From: Aquaticitalea lipolytica
GTDB taxonomy: Bacteria > Bacteroidota > Bacteroidia > Flavobacteriales > Flavobacteriaceae
Assembly: GCF_014641635.1 (NCBI RefSeq)
Contig: NZ_BMIC01000001.1
Coordinates: 310,001-374,000, forward strand
DNA: 64,000 nucleotides
Direction of reading: 5' to 3'
Part shown: in pieces, positions 25,523-34,379 of the stretch
Layout: each line of letters starts with the position of its first letter
Numbering within the stretch: position 1 is the first letter of the stretch
Made by a program: the position numbers and the translations under genes
Notes under the pieces: model-generated
What the model saw: only the letters and a program-made list of their open reading frames with translations
Database searches by the model: none
Told to the model about the DNA's origin: nothing

Positions 25523-26866
25523 ATGTCAATTTCATCATTAAACGCCATTTCTCCTATAGATGGTAGGTATAGAAGTAAAGTAAAAGAATTAGCTCCATAT
25601 TTTTCTGAGGAAGCACTTATTAAATATAGAGTTCTTGTAGAAATAGAATACTTTATTGCTTTATGTGAATTGCCATTACCTCAACTTGCCGATTTTAACA
25701 CCTCGCTTTTTGAAAATTTAAGAGCTATTTATAAAAATTTCACTTCTGAAGATGCTTTAGCTATTAAAGAGATTGAAAAAGTAACTAATCATGATGTTAA
25801 AGCTGTTGAATATTTCATAAAAGAAAAATTTGATGCTTTACAACTTCAAAAATATAAAGAGTTTATCCACTTTGGATTAACCTCACAAGACATTAACAAT
25901 ACTGCTATACCATTAAGTATTAAAGAAGCAATGAACGACGTTTACGTTCCTGAATATTCTATAATACTTAATCGTTTAAAAGAACTATCAAAAGATTGGG
26001 CAAATGTACCAATGCTAGCTCGTACACATGGTCAGCCTGCATCTCCTACACGTTTAGGTAAAGAAATAGAGGTTTTTGCAGTACGTTTAGAAGAACAATT
26101 TAATTTATTAAACGATATACCAAGTGCAGCTAAATTTGGTGGAGCAACAGGTAATTTTAATGCACATAAAGTTGCATATCCAAATGTAGATTGGAAAGCT
26201 TTTGGAAGCGCTTTTGTTCAAGAAAAATTAGGGTTACAACATTCGTTTCCAACAACACAAATAGAACATTACGACCATATGGCTGCTTTGTTTGATACTT
26301 TAAAGCGTATCAATACCATAATTATTGATTTAGACAGAGATATTTGGACTTATGTATCTATGGACTATTTTAAACAAAAAATTAAAGCAGGTGAAGTTGG
26401 AAGTAGTGCAATGCCTCATAAAGTAAATCCTATAGATTTTGAAAACTCTGAAGGAAATTTAGGTATTGCCAATGCTATTTTTGAGCACCTTTCGGCAAAA
26501 TTACCAATATCTAGACTGCAAAGAGATTTAACCGACAGTACTGTATTGCGCAATGTTGGTGTACCTTTTGGTCATACTTTAATAGGTTTTAAATCGACTT
26601 TAAAAGGATTAAACAAATTATTATTGAATGAAGCAAAATTTGCTGAAGATTTAGAAAACAATTGGGCTGTAGTAGCAGAAGCTATTCAAACCATTTTACG
26701 TCGTGAGGCATATCCAAATCCTTATGAAGCATTAAAAGGATTAACTAGAACTAATGAAAAAATAAATCAGAAATCGATTTCAGATTTTATTGATACTTTA
26801 GATGTCTCAAACACAATAAAGGAAGAGCTTAAACGTATTACACCTAGTAATTACACAGGCATTTAA
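25523..26866 (+). CDS. purB: Adenylosuccinate lyase
   Basis: PurB catalyses two fumarate-releasing steps of purine synthesis: SAICAR to AICAR and adenylosuccinate to AMP. The 447 residues contain the superfamily motif GSSAMPHKVNPIDFE near 292-306, with the catalytic serine in the flexible loop, HFGLTSQDINNTA (about 115-127), and ARTHGQPASPTRLGKE. Length and ending are normal for the E. coli type. A 61-residue membrane protein gene follows 4 bases later on the same strand. Confidence 0.97.
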   Translation: MSISSLNAISPIDGRYRSKVKELAPYFSEEALIKYRVLVEIEYFIALCELPLPQLADFNTSLFENLRAIYKNFTSEDALAIKEIEKVTNHDVKAVEYFIKEKFDALQLQKYKEFIHFGLTSQDINNTAIPLSIKEAMNDVYVPEYSIILNRLKELSKDWANVPMLARTHGQPASPTRLGKEIEVFAVRLEEQFNLLNDIPSAAKFGGATGNFNAHKVAYPNVDWKAFGSAFVQEKLGLQHSFPTTQIEHYDHMAALFDTLKRINTIIIDLDRDIWTYVSMDYFKQKIKAGEVGSSAMPHKVNPIDFENSEGNLGIANAIFEHLSAKLPISRLQRDLTDSTVLRNVGVPFGHTLIGFKSTLKGLNKLLLNEAKFAEDLENNWAVVAEAIQTILRREAYPNPYEALKGLTRTNEKINQKSISDFIDTLDVSNTIKEELKRITPSNYTGI

Positions 26867-26870
26867 TTTT

Positions 26871-27056
26871 ATGAGCAAAAACACTTTAGCTTTAATATAT
26901 ACTTGCATTATTACCTTTGGCTTTTTTACAGCTGGAGTTCTTGATGTATTGGATTATTTTATAGTTAAAGCACTTTTATTTGTTGCTGTTGTTGTTTTGT
27001 TTATAATCCTTTTTATGATTGTAAATAAGAATGAAAACAAAAATCACTTGAAATAA
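26871..27056 (+). CDS. Small two-helix membrane protein downstream of purB
   Basis: A 61-residue protein with two hydrophobic helices (about 5-24 and 28-50) and a charged NENKNHLK tail. No recognised family. It begins 4 bases after purB, so it would be translated from the same message; its stop codon lies in the loop of the terminator hairpin. The strict hydrophobic pattern supports it as a real gene. Confidence 0.6.
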   Translation: MSKNTLALIYTCIITFGFFTAGVLDVLDYFIVKALLFVAVVVLFIILFMIVNKNENKNHLK

Positions 27057-27076
27057 CTTCCAAGTGATTTTCTATT
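27040..27076. terminator. Bidirectional terminator between purB unit and DUF4252 operon
   Basis: AAAATCACTTG (27040-27050) and CAAGTGATTTT (27061-27071) make a perfect 11-bp stem with a 10-base loop. On the minus strand the stem is followed by a strong T run (TTTTTGTTTT counting from the stem), so it serves the leftward operon best. Confidence 0.75.
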
Positions 27077-27098
27077 AACATTTAAATAAATTTAATCT

Positions 27099-27641
27099 TT
27101 ATTTAAAAAACTCTGCAAATTGGCCAATTTGCGAAGTATCCATTTTTGATGTATTAAAGGCTGATGATAACTGCATTATTTTACTAGGATTCATATCGTC
27201 ACCAAGTATTCTAATAATTGCAAATCCTTTATCATTGGCATTTCCAAAAAGTACTAATTCGTCAATATTACCTTCGTCACCTATATAATTAAAAGTAAAC
27301 TTCCCTTCTTCAGTATTACCACGCATTAATTCATTATACTTTGGGTCTTTTAAAATAGCTTTTACTTTAGCTAATTCGGTTTCGTAACTAGCCACATTAG
27401 TACTATCTAATCGGTAAGCCAACATGTTTAATTTTTTAACAGACTTATAAGCTTCTTTTTGCTCTTCGGTTAGTTTAGACTCATCTAAACTTAAAATATT
27501 TGCAGGTAAATCTACAGCCAAGAAATTAGCCTTTTCCTGATTATCTACAAAATACTTTTGTAATGATGTACTTTGGTTGCAACTGTAAAGAGTTACAACC
27601 AAAGCCACCAAAGTGATTATATTTTTGATTAATGATACCAT
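27099..27641 (-). CDS. DUF4252 lipoprotein
   Basis: A 180-residue lipoprotein (lipobox VTLYSC, Cys near residue 21) with a DUF4252 domain, a Bacteroidota-specific family nearly always linked to ECF sigma factor operons. Last gene of a four-gene operon: sigma, putative anti-sigma, DUF4252, DUF4252. Two bases separate it from the previous gene. Role unknown; an envelope-stress response product is a reasonable guess. Confidence 0.82.
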   Translation of the reverse strand: MVSLIKNIITLVALVVTLYSCNQSTSLQKYFVDNQEKANFLAVDLPANILSLDESKLTEEQKEAYKSVKKLNMLAYRLDSTNVASYETELAKVKAILKDPKYNELMRGNTEEGKFTFNYIGDEGNIDELVLFGNANDKGFAIIRILGDDMNPSKIMQLSSAFNTSKMDTSQIGQFAEFFK

Positions 27642-27643
27642 TA

Positions 27644-28219
27644 TTATTGTTTTTTAGCTTTTCCAGCTTTTTCTAATTGCTGACCACCTGGAACATTCAT
27701 TTTTTGAGTCATTTTAGATATCTGTCTCAAATCGATATCTCCTGTAAGAGATAATAAAACAGTCTCAAAATCACGTTTTTTACCATTAATAGTCATATCA
27801 GAATCTTTAGTAAGTTCTTTTAGACCATTAATTATCATAAGTAATTCTTTTACATGGTTTTCATCTTTTCCTTGTTTTACATAAAATTTAATCGTTTGAT
27901 TACCATCTTTCATACGCATTAACTCTTCAAGACTTGAACTTTTTAAGTACTTCTCAACAGTAGCATTCATTTCAGAAGCAGTTTTTTCATTTCCAGTTGT
28001 AAAAACTTTCAATCCTGTTATTTTTTTAGCCATATCAACAAATGCTTGATCTTCTGGGTCATCCATATTGACATCTATAGTGGCTATCATATTAAACATC
28101 TTCTGGTTCATTATAAAAGATGACACAGATGCGTCGTCTTCAAACTTATCAAAAACACTCTGTCCAAAAGAAAATATTGGTGTTATGATGATTGCTAATA
28201 CTATAATTATTTTTTTCAT
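27644..28219 (-). CDS. DUF4252 exported protein
   Basis: A 191-residue protein with a signal peptide (about 1-19, cut after FSFGQ) and a DUF4252 domain (FIMNQKMFNMIATIDVNM, LMRMKDGNQTIKFYVKQGKD). It is a paralogue of the next gene rather than a close copy. The basic tail GQQLEKAGKAKKQ is unusual for the family and may be flexible. Third gene of the sigma operon. Confidence 0.85.
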   Translation of the reverse strand: MKKIIIVLAIIITPIFSFGQSVFDKFEDDASVSSFIMNQKMFNMIATIDVNMDDPEDQAFVDMAKKITGLKVFTTGNEKTASEMNATVEKYLKSSSLEELMRMKDGNQTIKFYVKQGKDENHVKELLMIINGLKELTKDSDMTINGKKRDFETVLLSLTGDIDLRQISKMTQKMNVPGGQQLEKAGKAKKQ

Positions 28220-28242
28220 GATTTCTAATTATTAATCTGTTA

Positions 28243-28737
28243 TTACTTGTTTTTAAAAAATTTATTTGTTGTATTCGAAAATTCATTAATATAATCTACT
28301 TTTTCAGAAGCTTTTTCAAATTGCGTGCCAACAATCCCTAGAACTTTTACATTAGTAGTTCCTTCACTAAACTTAGAAGCTAGTAGATTAAATGCTTCTT
28401 TGGTTTGATTGTATGCTAACAACTCTTCATGACTCAAATCGTCTATTGTTCGTTTTTTGTTAAAATCGAATTGAGTATAGGCTCCAAACATTAAGACTGC
28501 TACTGCTGCGACAGAAATCCATTTATACAAATTGTTTTTCTTAGGTTTTAATGGAACGTCTTTAGTAAACTTCTCTTGTTTAGTTTTAGAATAGTATTGA
28601 AACATTACTTTGTACGATTCTAAATGAGGCTCAACATCGTTCTGAGCAAAATAAGCTCTGAGTTGTTGTTCTTCTTTTAGAGTAGTTTCTCCGTTATCAT
28701 ACTTTTCTAAAAGCTTTTCTATATTATTTAATACCAT
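28243..28737 (-). CDS. Putative anti-sigma factor, single-pass membrane protein
   Basis: A 164-residue protein with a cytoplasmic N-terminal helical region (about 1-85, starting NNIEKLLEKYDNGETTLKEEQQL), one transmembrane helix (about 88-103, WISVAAVAVLMFGAYTQF) and a periplasmic tail. The start overlaps the sigma gene by 14 bases, which is the usual arrangement for a sigma/anti-sigma pair in this phylum. It has no zinc-binding HxxxCxxC. The assignment rests on context and topology. Confidence 0.72.
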   Translation of the reverse strand: MVLNNIEKLLEKYDNGETTLKEEQQLRAYFAQNDVEPHLESYKVMFQYYSKTKQEKFTKDVPLKPKKNNLYKWISVAAVAVLMFGAYTQFDFNKKRTIDDLSHEELLAYNQTKEAFNLLASKFSEGTTNVKVLGIVGTQFEKASEKVDYINEFSNTTNKFFKNK

Positions 28738-29233
28738 AACGATGTGTATTTGTTAGTTGTTCTCTTATTGTTTTTCTTGCTCTTGATAAGGCTACACGAA
28801 TTGCTGTTTGGTTCATATCTAGCATCTCTGCTATTTCTTCAAATTCGTATTGCTCTATATCTCTTAATTGCAATATTATTTTTTGTTGTTCAGGTAAAGC
28901 TTCAATAATTTTAGAAACCCAATCTACACTATCATTTAACTCAACCTGCTTTTGTAACGACACATTATTATCTTGATAATTACTGTGTACTATTTTTAAA
29001 TTTTGTGCCTGTTTTGATTTTAATCTATCCAAGCAAAAATTCTTCGTCATTGTCATTGAAAACGCTTCTACATTATTATAGTCTTCAATTTTGTCTTGGT
29101 TGTTCCACAATTTCAACAGTATCTCTTGCGTAGCATCTTCAGCTTCTTCTTTAGAAACCAATAGTCTTTTTGCCAATCGGAACACCTTATCTTTAAAAGG
29201 CATTACTATATTTACAAAATCTGCCTGTGTCAT
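28724..29233 (-). CDS. ECF-type RNA polymerase sigma factor
   Basis: A 169-residue sigma-70 family protein of the extracytoplasmic function group. Region 2 has KEEAEDATQEILLKLWNNQD (about 28-47) and region 4 has LPEQQKIILQLRDIEQYEFE and the HTH DMNQTAIRVALSRARKTIRE (about 139-158). It is the first gene of the operon with the putative anti-sigma and two DUF4252 genes, so it probably auto-activates that operon on an envelope signal. Confidence 0.93.
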   Translation of the reverse strand: MTQADFVNIVMPFKDKVFRLAKRLLVSKEEAEDATQEILLKLWNNQDKIEDYNNVEAFSMTMTKNFCLDRLKSKQAQNLKIVHSNYQDNNVSLQKQVELNDSVDWVSKIIEALPEQQKIILQLRDIEQYEFEEIAEMLDMNQTAIRVALSRARKTIREQLTNTHRYGIK

Positions 29234-29413
29234 TAGTGGTTAGTTTTATAAAACAGTTTAGTTATTCCTGCTTATATGATTACGACGATACACTTCTATT
29301 TTTGTTACAAATAGTTTTAAATTTACAATAATGTAAGTAAATTTAAAGTTTATTAAACTATTGTAATCTCTTTTACATTGTTTAATTTAACTCAAAAAAT
29401 AAATGCTTTGAAA

Positions 29414-30922
29414 ATGAAAAGAATTGTAAAAATTTCCCTTTTAGCTGTTGTTGTTTTAGGCTTGGCTACAAGTTGCTTTAAAGATAACGACGATAATCTT
29501 ATTCTTGCCAGTGAAATAAGTGATTTTGTATGGAAAGGCATGAATGCTGCTTATCTTTATAAAGAAGAAATACCAGATTTAGCTAACGACCGTTTTGCTA
29601 CTAATGACGAATATGGCGACTATTTAAATAGCTTCTCTAGTCCTGAGGAGTTATTTGAAAGTGTGGTATATCAGCGTTCAACTATAGATAGGTTTAGCTG
29701 GATTACAGATGATTATATTGCATTAGAGCAATTGTTTAGCGGAGTTACCAAAAGCAATGGCATGGAATATGGCTTAGTTTATGTTCCAAACGGAAATAAT
29801 GCGATTTTTGGTTATGTTCGTTATGTATTACCTAATACAAGTGCACAGTCGCAAGGTGTGCAAAGAGGTGATATTTTTTATGCTGTAAATGGCGAATCAT
29901 TATACTATAACTCACCTACAGATAATAATCTTGGACTTTTAAATGCTAATAATTACACTATAAACCTAGCAACTTATAATAATAATGGAACTCCAGAAAC
30001 ATCTGATGATAGTGTTACACCAGGAAGCGGAAGTATTTCATTAACTAAAGCTGATTATACTGAAAACCCAATATTAACACATTCTATTTTACAAGTTGAA
30101 GGCAATAACGTTGGCTATTTAATGTATAATGGGTTTACAGGAACAAATACTTTTGATTCTGCTTTAAATTCTGTTTTTGGCGAATTTCAAGCTGCAGGAA
30201 TTACCGATTTAATATTAGACTTACGTTATAATCCTGGAGGATCTGTTAGAACTGCAACTTGGCTAGCATCTATGATTACTGGACAGTTTACTGGAAGTAC
30301 ATTTGTAAAAGAACAATGGAATAGTGAAATACAAGCTCAAATTATTGCTGACGACCCAAATTTATTATTAAATCCTTTTGTAAACCAGATGATTAAAACA
30401 AATAGTAGTGGTGCAGTAACGTTTCAGCAAAATATAAATCATGTAAATTTAAGTAGAGTTTATGTATTAACTACAAAAGCTTCTGCTTCAGCTAGTGAAC
30501 TTATTATTAATGGGCTAGATCCATATATTAATGTTATACAAGTTGGAAAAACTACAACAGGAAAATATCAAGCTTCTGTAACTTTATATGACTCGCCAAA
30601 CTTTGGCAGACAAAATGCAAACCCAAATCATACTTATGCTATTCAGCCTTTAGTTTTCAAATCTTTAAATGCAAATGATGTGACTGATTATTTTAATGGT
30701 TTGTCTCCAGATATAGAAATAGCTGAAAATTATGGAAACTTAGGTGTGCTTGGTAATCCAAGTGAGCCATTATTAGCTGCTGCTATAGGACATATTGAAG
30801 GTACAGGTCGTTTAAATTATACTAGTGATGGATTAGAAGAAGTTAAAGACAGTAACGACTTTATTCCTTTTGCTAAAGAAATGTATAGTGACAAACCTTT
30901 GCCTTTTATTAAGAAGAATTAA
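29414..30922 (+). CDS. S41 family C-terminal processing peptidase, lipoprotein
   Basis: A secreted serine peptidase of the CtpA/tricorn-like S41 family, about 502 residues from the ATG at 29414; the longer frame from 29378 uses a TTG and blunts the signal peptide. The lipobox is GLATSC (Cys near residue 21). A PDZ-like region (about 130-200, VRYVLPNTSAQSQGVQRGD) precedes the catalytic domain with LILDLRYNPGGSVRTATWL, the nucleophile in ASASASELIINGLD, and the general-base Lys in VGKTTTGKYQ. It would process or degrade envelope proteins. Confidence 0.9.
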   Translation: MKRIVKISLLAVVVLGLATSCFKDNDDNLILASEISDFVWKGMNAAYLYKEEIPDLANDRFATNDEYGDYLNSFSSPEELFESVVYQRSTIDRFSWITDDYIALEQLFSGVTKSNGMEYGLVYVPNGNNAIFGYVRYVLPNTSAQSQGVQRGDIFYAVNGESLYYNSPTDNNLGLLNANNYTINLATYNNNGTPETSDDSVTPGSGSISLTKADYTENPILTHSILQVEGNNVGYLMYNGFTGTNTFDSALNSVFGEFQAAGITDLILDLRYNPGGSVRTATWLASMITGQFTGSTFVKEQWNSEIQAQIIADDPNLLLNPFVNQMIKTNSSGAVTFQQNINHVNLSRVYVLTTKASASASELIINGLDPYINVIQVGKTTTGKYQASVTLYDSPNFGRQNANPNHTYAIQPLVFKSLNANDVTDYFNGLSPDIEIAENYGNLGVLGNPSEPLLAAAIGHIEGTGRLNYTSDGLEEVKDSNDFIPFAKEMYSDKPLPFIKKN

Positions 30923-30933
30923 AAAAACCAATA

Positions 30934-30963
30934 AAAAAAGCCACTCAATTGAGTGGCTTTTTT
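30934..30963. terminator. Perfect-palindrome bidirectional terminator
   Basis: A 30-bp perfect palindrome with core GCCACTCAATTGAGTGGC flanked by A6 and T6. It lies between the convergent S41 peptidase and TonB receptor genes and would end both transcripts. Confidence 0.9.
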
Positions 30964-30966
30964 GTT

Positions 30967-32895
30967 TTATAAACTTAGATTAAATCCTACATTTATATTT
31001 CTGCCTTTGGTAGAATACCCAAAAAGCTCAACATACTCTTCGTTTAATAGATTAGTCACATTTGCAAAAAGTGTGACTTTATTTTTTGCAATTTTATGAC
31101 TTACATAAAAGTCTAAAAGGCTATAGCTTCTCATGGTTATTTCATCATTCATAAAAGTTGTACTATTATAAACAGCATCTGTTCTGTCGTCATTAAATTG
31201 ATACGACACACTCATAAACGTTTTATCACACAATTGATAATCTAATCTTGCATTGGCTTTAAGTTCTGGAATACGTAAACTTAAATCATCTTCAACTTTA
31301 GTATATGTAGCATTAGCATTTAGCACTAAGCTTTTAGTAAATTTATAGTTTGCTGTAAATTCAATTCCACTAGCAGTAAACGACTCATCTACATTATTAT
31401 ATTGAAATACAAAACCTCCTAAATCAACAAAATCGATAAAGTTTTTCTCATCTCTAGTAAAATAAACAACACTTACTGTTGCTTTATCCTTAATATTTAA
31501 CTCTGCTCCTACTTCAATAGTTGAATTTTCTTCAGGTTTTAAATCTGCATTACCATAAGTTGGCTCAAATAATTGATACAATGAAGGTGTGATGTAAGCT
31601 GTACTATAGCTAGCTAATCCTTTTAAGTAACCAAAATTTGTTTCTTTTTTAAACGAAGGATTTACACTATAAACAACATGCGAACCATATTCACTATGAT
31701 TATTTAAACGTGCTCCAACATTAACATTTAGACCAAAATCTGAAACATAAACCGCATTAGCGTAAGGATCTATAATTGTAAATTGAGCAGTTTCAGGATT
31801 TATACTCTGTTCAAAATCTGTACTACCAAAAGGAATTGAGAAACTTTCCATTTTGTTTTCTTGAGCATTTACACCAATAACTGTATAAAATTTATCGTTA
31901 AAATTATAACGGTTAAATACATCTGCCACATAACTATCTGCATTAAATTGTGTTGGATAACTAGAGTTTATATCACGCTTAATGGTATTGTAAGCAGCAT
32001 TTAAAGTAATGCTTCCATTTTTGTATGTGTATTCTGGTGAAACACCAACTCTGTATTGTTTTGAAGTTGATAAATCATCTGTATCAATCCCAGAAAAAGC
32101 ATCATCAAATTCGGCTTTGTATTTATCAAAACTTCCATAAATAGTAAGTTTAAATGCATTTGAAAATTGATAACCTAATTTTAAGTTTCCATTAATAGCA
32201 TTAAATGCATCAGATTCAGTTCCGTTAGAAATTGCAGATAAACCATTAGTATATTGATTACCAAAACTTACTAGATAATTAAAATTATTTAAGGTTCCGT
32301 TTACTGAAACACTATTTTTAAAATCTTCAATAGCATAGTTATCATCATTAACAGATTGATTAGTTCCTAAAACACTTTTAAAATTAGCAGACACCTTATT
32401 TTTAGAGGCTTCTTTCAACTTAATGTTAATTACAGCAGTAGCTGCTCCAGAGCCATAAAGAGTACTCGATGCGCCTTTTAAAATTTCAATACTTTCAATC
32501 TGATCTGCATTAAGCAAACGCAAATCGTAATCATTAGCTATTTGTGAAGCGTCAGTAACAGCAATTCCATCAATTAATACTAAAACTTGTCTGTTTCGTC
32601 CTCCTCGAATAAAGTAACTAAGGTTTTGTCCTGCATTACTTTTTGTCCCATTAATTTCAATTCCAGCAGTTGCATTAATAATTTCAGCTACTGTTTTTCC
32701 TTGTAAATGTTGAAGTTCTTTTTGAGTGATTTTGGTAATAACCTTACCTGAATTTTCACGTTTTAAATTAAATTTAGAATCTGTAATAACTACTTCATCT
32801 AATTGTTCTACTTTGGTAGAATCTGCTTGCTGTTGCGCAAAACTTAGCATTGATATACTACAAAGCATACCTAAAACAAAAGTGTTTTTGTTCAT
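30967..32895 (-). CDS. btuB: TonB-dependent outer membrane receptor, BtuB-like (vitamin B12)
   Basis: A 642-residue outer membrane receptor. After the signal peptide (1-20) a short TonB-box region (EQLDEVVITDSKFNLKREN) leads into the plug domain (about 45-155, with IRGGRNRQVLVLIDGIAVTD and IEILKGASSTLYGSGAATAV), then a 22-strand-type barrel ending in a C-terminal aromatic-free FNLSL. Size is typical of BtuB (about 600) rather than SusC (about 1000). The upstream cobalamin riboswitch at 32978-33155 on the same strand makes vitamin B12 or a related corrinoid the probable substrate. Confidence 0.92.
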   Translation of the reverse strand: MNKNTFVLGMLCSISMLSFAQQQADSTKVEQLDEVVITDSKFNLKRENSGKVITKITQKELQHLQGKTVAEIINATAGIEINGTKSNAGQNLSYFIRGGRNRQVLVLIDGIAVTDASQIANDYDLRLLNADQIESIEILKGASSTLYGSGAATAVINIKLKEASKNKVSANFKSVLGTNQSVNDDNYAIEDFKNSVSVNGTLNNFNYLVSFGNQYTNGLSAISNGTESDAFNAINGNLKLGYQFSNAFKLTIYGSFDKYKAEFDDAFSGIDTDDLSTSKQYRVGVSPEYTYKNGSITLNAAYNTIKRDINSSYPTQFNADSYVADVFNRYNFNDKFYTVIGVNAQENKMESFSIPFGSTDFEQSINPETAQFTIIDPYANAVYVSDFGLNVNVGARLNNHSEYGSHVVYSVNPSFKKETNFGYLKGLASYSTAYITPSLYQLFEPTYGNADLKPEENSTIEVGAELNIKDKATVSVVYFTRDEKNFIDFVDLGGFVFQYNNVDESFTASGIEFTANYKFTKSLVLNANATYTKVEDDLSLRIPELKANARLDYQLCDKTFMSVSYQFNDDRTDAVYNSTTFMNDEITMRSYSLLDFYVSHKIAKNKVTLFANVTNLLNEEYVELFGYSTKGRNINVGFNLSL

Positions 32896-32939
32896 TTTAA
32901 AATTTAATTACTCGAGAATCGTATGGATATATCATACGT

Positions 32940-32960
32940 AAACTTTTATCCCGAAAGTTT
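32940..32960 (-). promoter_or_regulatory. Hairpin between riboswitch aptamer and btuB start (possible expression platform)
   Basis: AAACTTT (32940-32946) and AAAGTTT (32954-32960) form a 7-bp stem with a 7-base loop. A second small hairpin, CGTATG/CATACG, is at 32920-32939. Neither is followed by a clean T run, so translational rather than transcriptional control is the better guess. Confidence 0.4.
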
Positions 32961-32977
32961 GACTTATTTGTTTTGAA

Positions 32978-33155
32978 AATGGCAGGTCTCCTGACTTGCG
33001 TCTTCATGTTGGTCTTCCCAGAAATTTTTCCAGTGACTAGAAGTATAACATGAAGCTTTGTAGCTTACAGTTGCGGGAACAGTTCTGGACTTGATAAAAA
33101 TCGCACCAGATTCCCTTTTAATCCATTCAGAAAAACTGAATAGAACCAAAATTCG
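32978..33155 (-). ncRNA. Cobalamin riboswitch aptamer controlling btuB
   Basis: On the minus strand the conserved blocks come in order: TTTGGTT (33150-33144), AAAAGGGAATCTGGTGCGAT, GTTCCCGCAACTGTAAGC, GTCACTGGAAAA, and the B12 box GTCAGGAGACCTGCC (32995-32981). These match the class I cobalamin riboswitch consensus. The aptamer ends about 80 bases before the btuB ATG. When adenosylcobalamin binds, btuB expression is expected to fall. A near-consensus -7 element (minus-strand TACTTTCG at 33166-33159) lies just upstream of the aptamer. Confidence 0.95.
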
Positions 33156-33207
33156 CTGCGAAAGTAAACATTTTGTTTAAGGGTTCATTAAAAACTTTAA
33201 ATAATCT

Positions 33208-33215
33208 TACTTTTG
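33208..33215 (+). promoter_or_regulatory. -7 promoter element of the btuF operon
   Basis: TACTTTTG fits the TAnnTTTG consensus and lies 19 bases upstream of the TTG at 33234. The first in-frame TTG at 33213 is inside this element, which argues for the later start. Confidence 0.6.
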
Positions 33216-33233
33216 AAAAAAAATAATTTCATT

Positions 33234-34379
33234 TTGAAAAAACTGTTTTTACTTGTTTTAATTATTGGATTCGTTGGTTGTAAAAACGATAAAAAAATAA
33301 ATAGAACATTACCATCTCTTGACCGTTCTGAGTTAATTCTTAAGTATGCAAAAGGGTTTTCGGTGGTAGATTATGGTCAATATAAAATACTAAAAATCAA
33401 TAGCCCATGGCCAAAATCCGAAAAAACATACACGTATTTATTGCTTACCAAAGAGCAAGCAATGGTCAGCACTTTTAATAAAGATGACTATGATGCTATT
33501 ATTACAATTCCTATTGAAAAAATAGTAGTTACATCAACCACACATATTCCTGCTTTAGAACTTTTAGGTGTAGAGCAGACCTTAGTAGGTTTTCCAGGAA
33601 CTGATTATGTGTCTTCAGAAAAAGTAAGAGGTTTAATAGACACTAAAAAAATAAGAGAACTTGGTGAAAATGAAGGCATAAACACTGAGGTTTTACTAGA
33701 ATTAAATCCTGATTTAGTTGTTGGTTTTGGTATTGATGGTAACAACAAAACATTTGAAACCATTAAAAAATCAGGTATTCCTGTAATTTATAATGGAGAT
33801 TGGGTTGAAGACTCACCTTTAGCAAAAGCTGAATGGATAAAATTTTTTGGTGTGCTTTTTAATAAAGTAGCCGAAGCAGATTCTATTTTTAATCAAATAG
33901 AAAAAGATTATTTAGATGCAAAAGCGTTAGCATCAAAAGTAACAACAAAACCCTCAGTTTTAAGTGGTGCAATGCACAAAGATGTTTGGTATTTACCAAA
34001 CGGAACAAGCCCTGAAGCACAATTATTAAAAGATGCTAATGTTAATTATCTTTATAGTGAAACTACTGGAAGTGGAAGTTTAGCTTTAAGTTTTGAGTCT
34101 GTTTTTGAAAAAGCAAAAGCTGCCGATTTATGGTTAAGTCCATCATATTATAGCTCGTTTGAAGCACTTGAAAAGGCAAATCAGCATTACACAAAATTTG
34201 ATGCTTTTAAAAACAAAAGTATTTATACGTTTGTAAATACAACTGGAGCAACTGGAGGTGTTTTATATTACGAATTAGGAACAACACGACCAGACTTAGT
34301 ATTAAAAGATCTAATTAAAATTTGCCATCCAGAATTACTTAAAGATTACAAGCCATACTTTTTTAAACCTTTAGAATAA
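33234..34379 (+). CDS. btuF: Corrinoid ABC transporter substrate-binding lipoprotein (BtuF-like)
   Basis: A periplasmic binding protein of the helical-backbone (BtuF/FhuD) class, 381 residues from TTG at 33234 (an upstream TTG at 33213 lies in the promoter element). The lipobox GFVGC comes after a short hydrophobic stretch. Two lobes are joined by a long helix: IEKIVVTSTTHIPALELLGV and VLLELNPDLVVGFGIDG in the N-lobe, WIKFFGVLFNKVAEAD as the linker, then the C-lobe. This class binds corrinoids, haem or siderophores; the riboswitch-linked receptor next door makes B12 the likely ligand. It is followed at once by the permease. Confidence 0.88.
   Translation: MKKLFLLVLIIGFVGCKNDKKINRTLPSLDRSELILKYAKGFSVVDYGQYKILKINSPWPKSEKTYTYLLLTKEQAMVSTFNKDDYDAIITIPIEKIVVTSTTHIPALELLGVEQTLVGFPGTDYVSSEKVRGLIDTKKIRELGENEGINTEVLLELNPDLVVGFGIDGNNKTFETIKKSGIPVIYNGDWVEDSPLAKAEWIKFFGVLFNKVAEADSIFNQIEKDYLDAKALASKVTTKPSVLSGAMHKDVWYLPNGTSPEAQLLKDANVNYLYSETTGSGSLALSFESVFEKAKAADLWLSPSYYSSFEALEKANQHYTKFDAFKNKSIYTFVNTTGATGGVLYYELGTTRPDLVLKDLIKICHPELLKDYKPYFFKPLE

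Noticed and set aside
32964-33149. 61-codon ORF on the minus strand
   Set aside because: It lies entirely in the cobalamin riboswitch aptamer and has no coding character.
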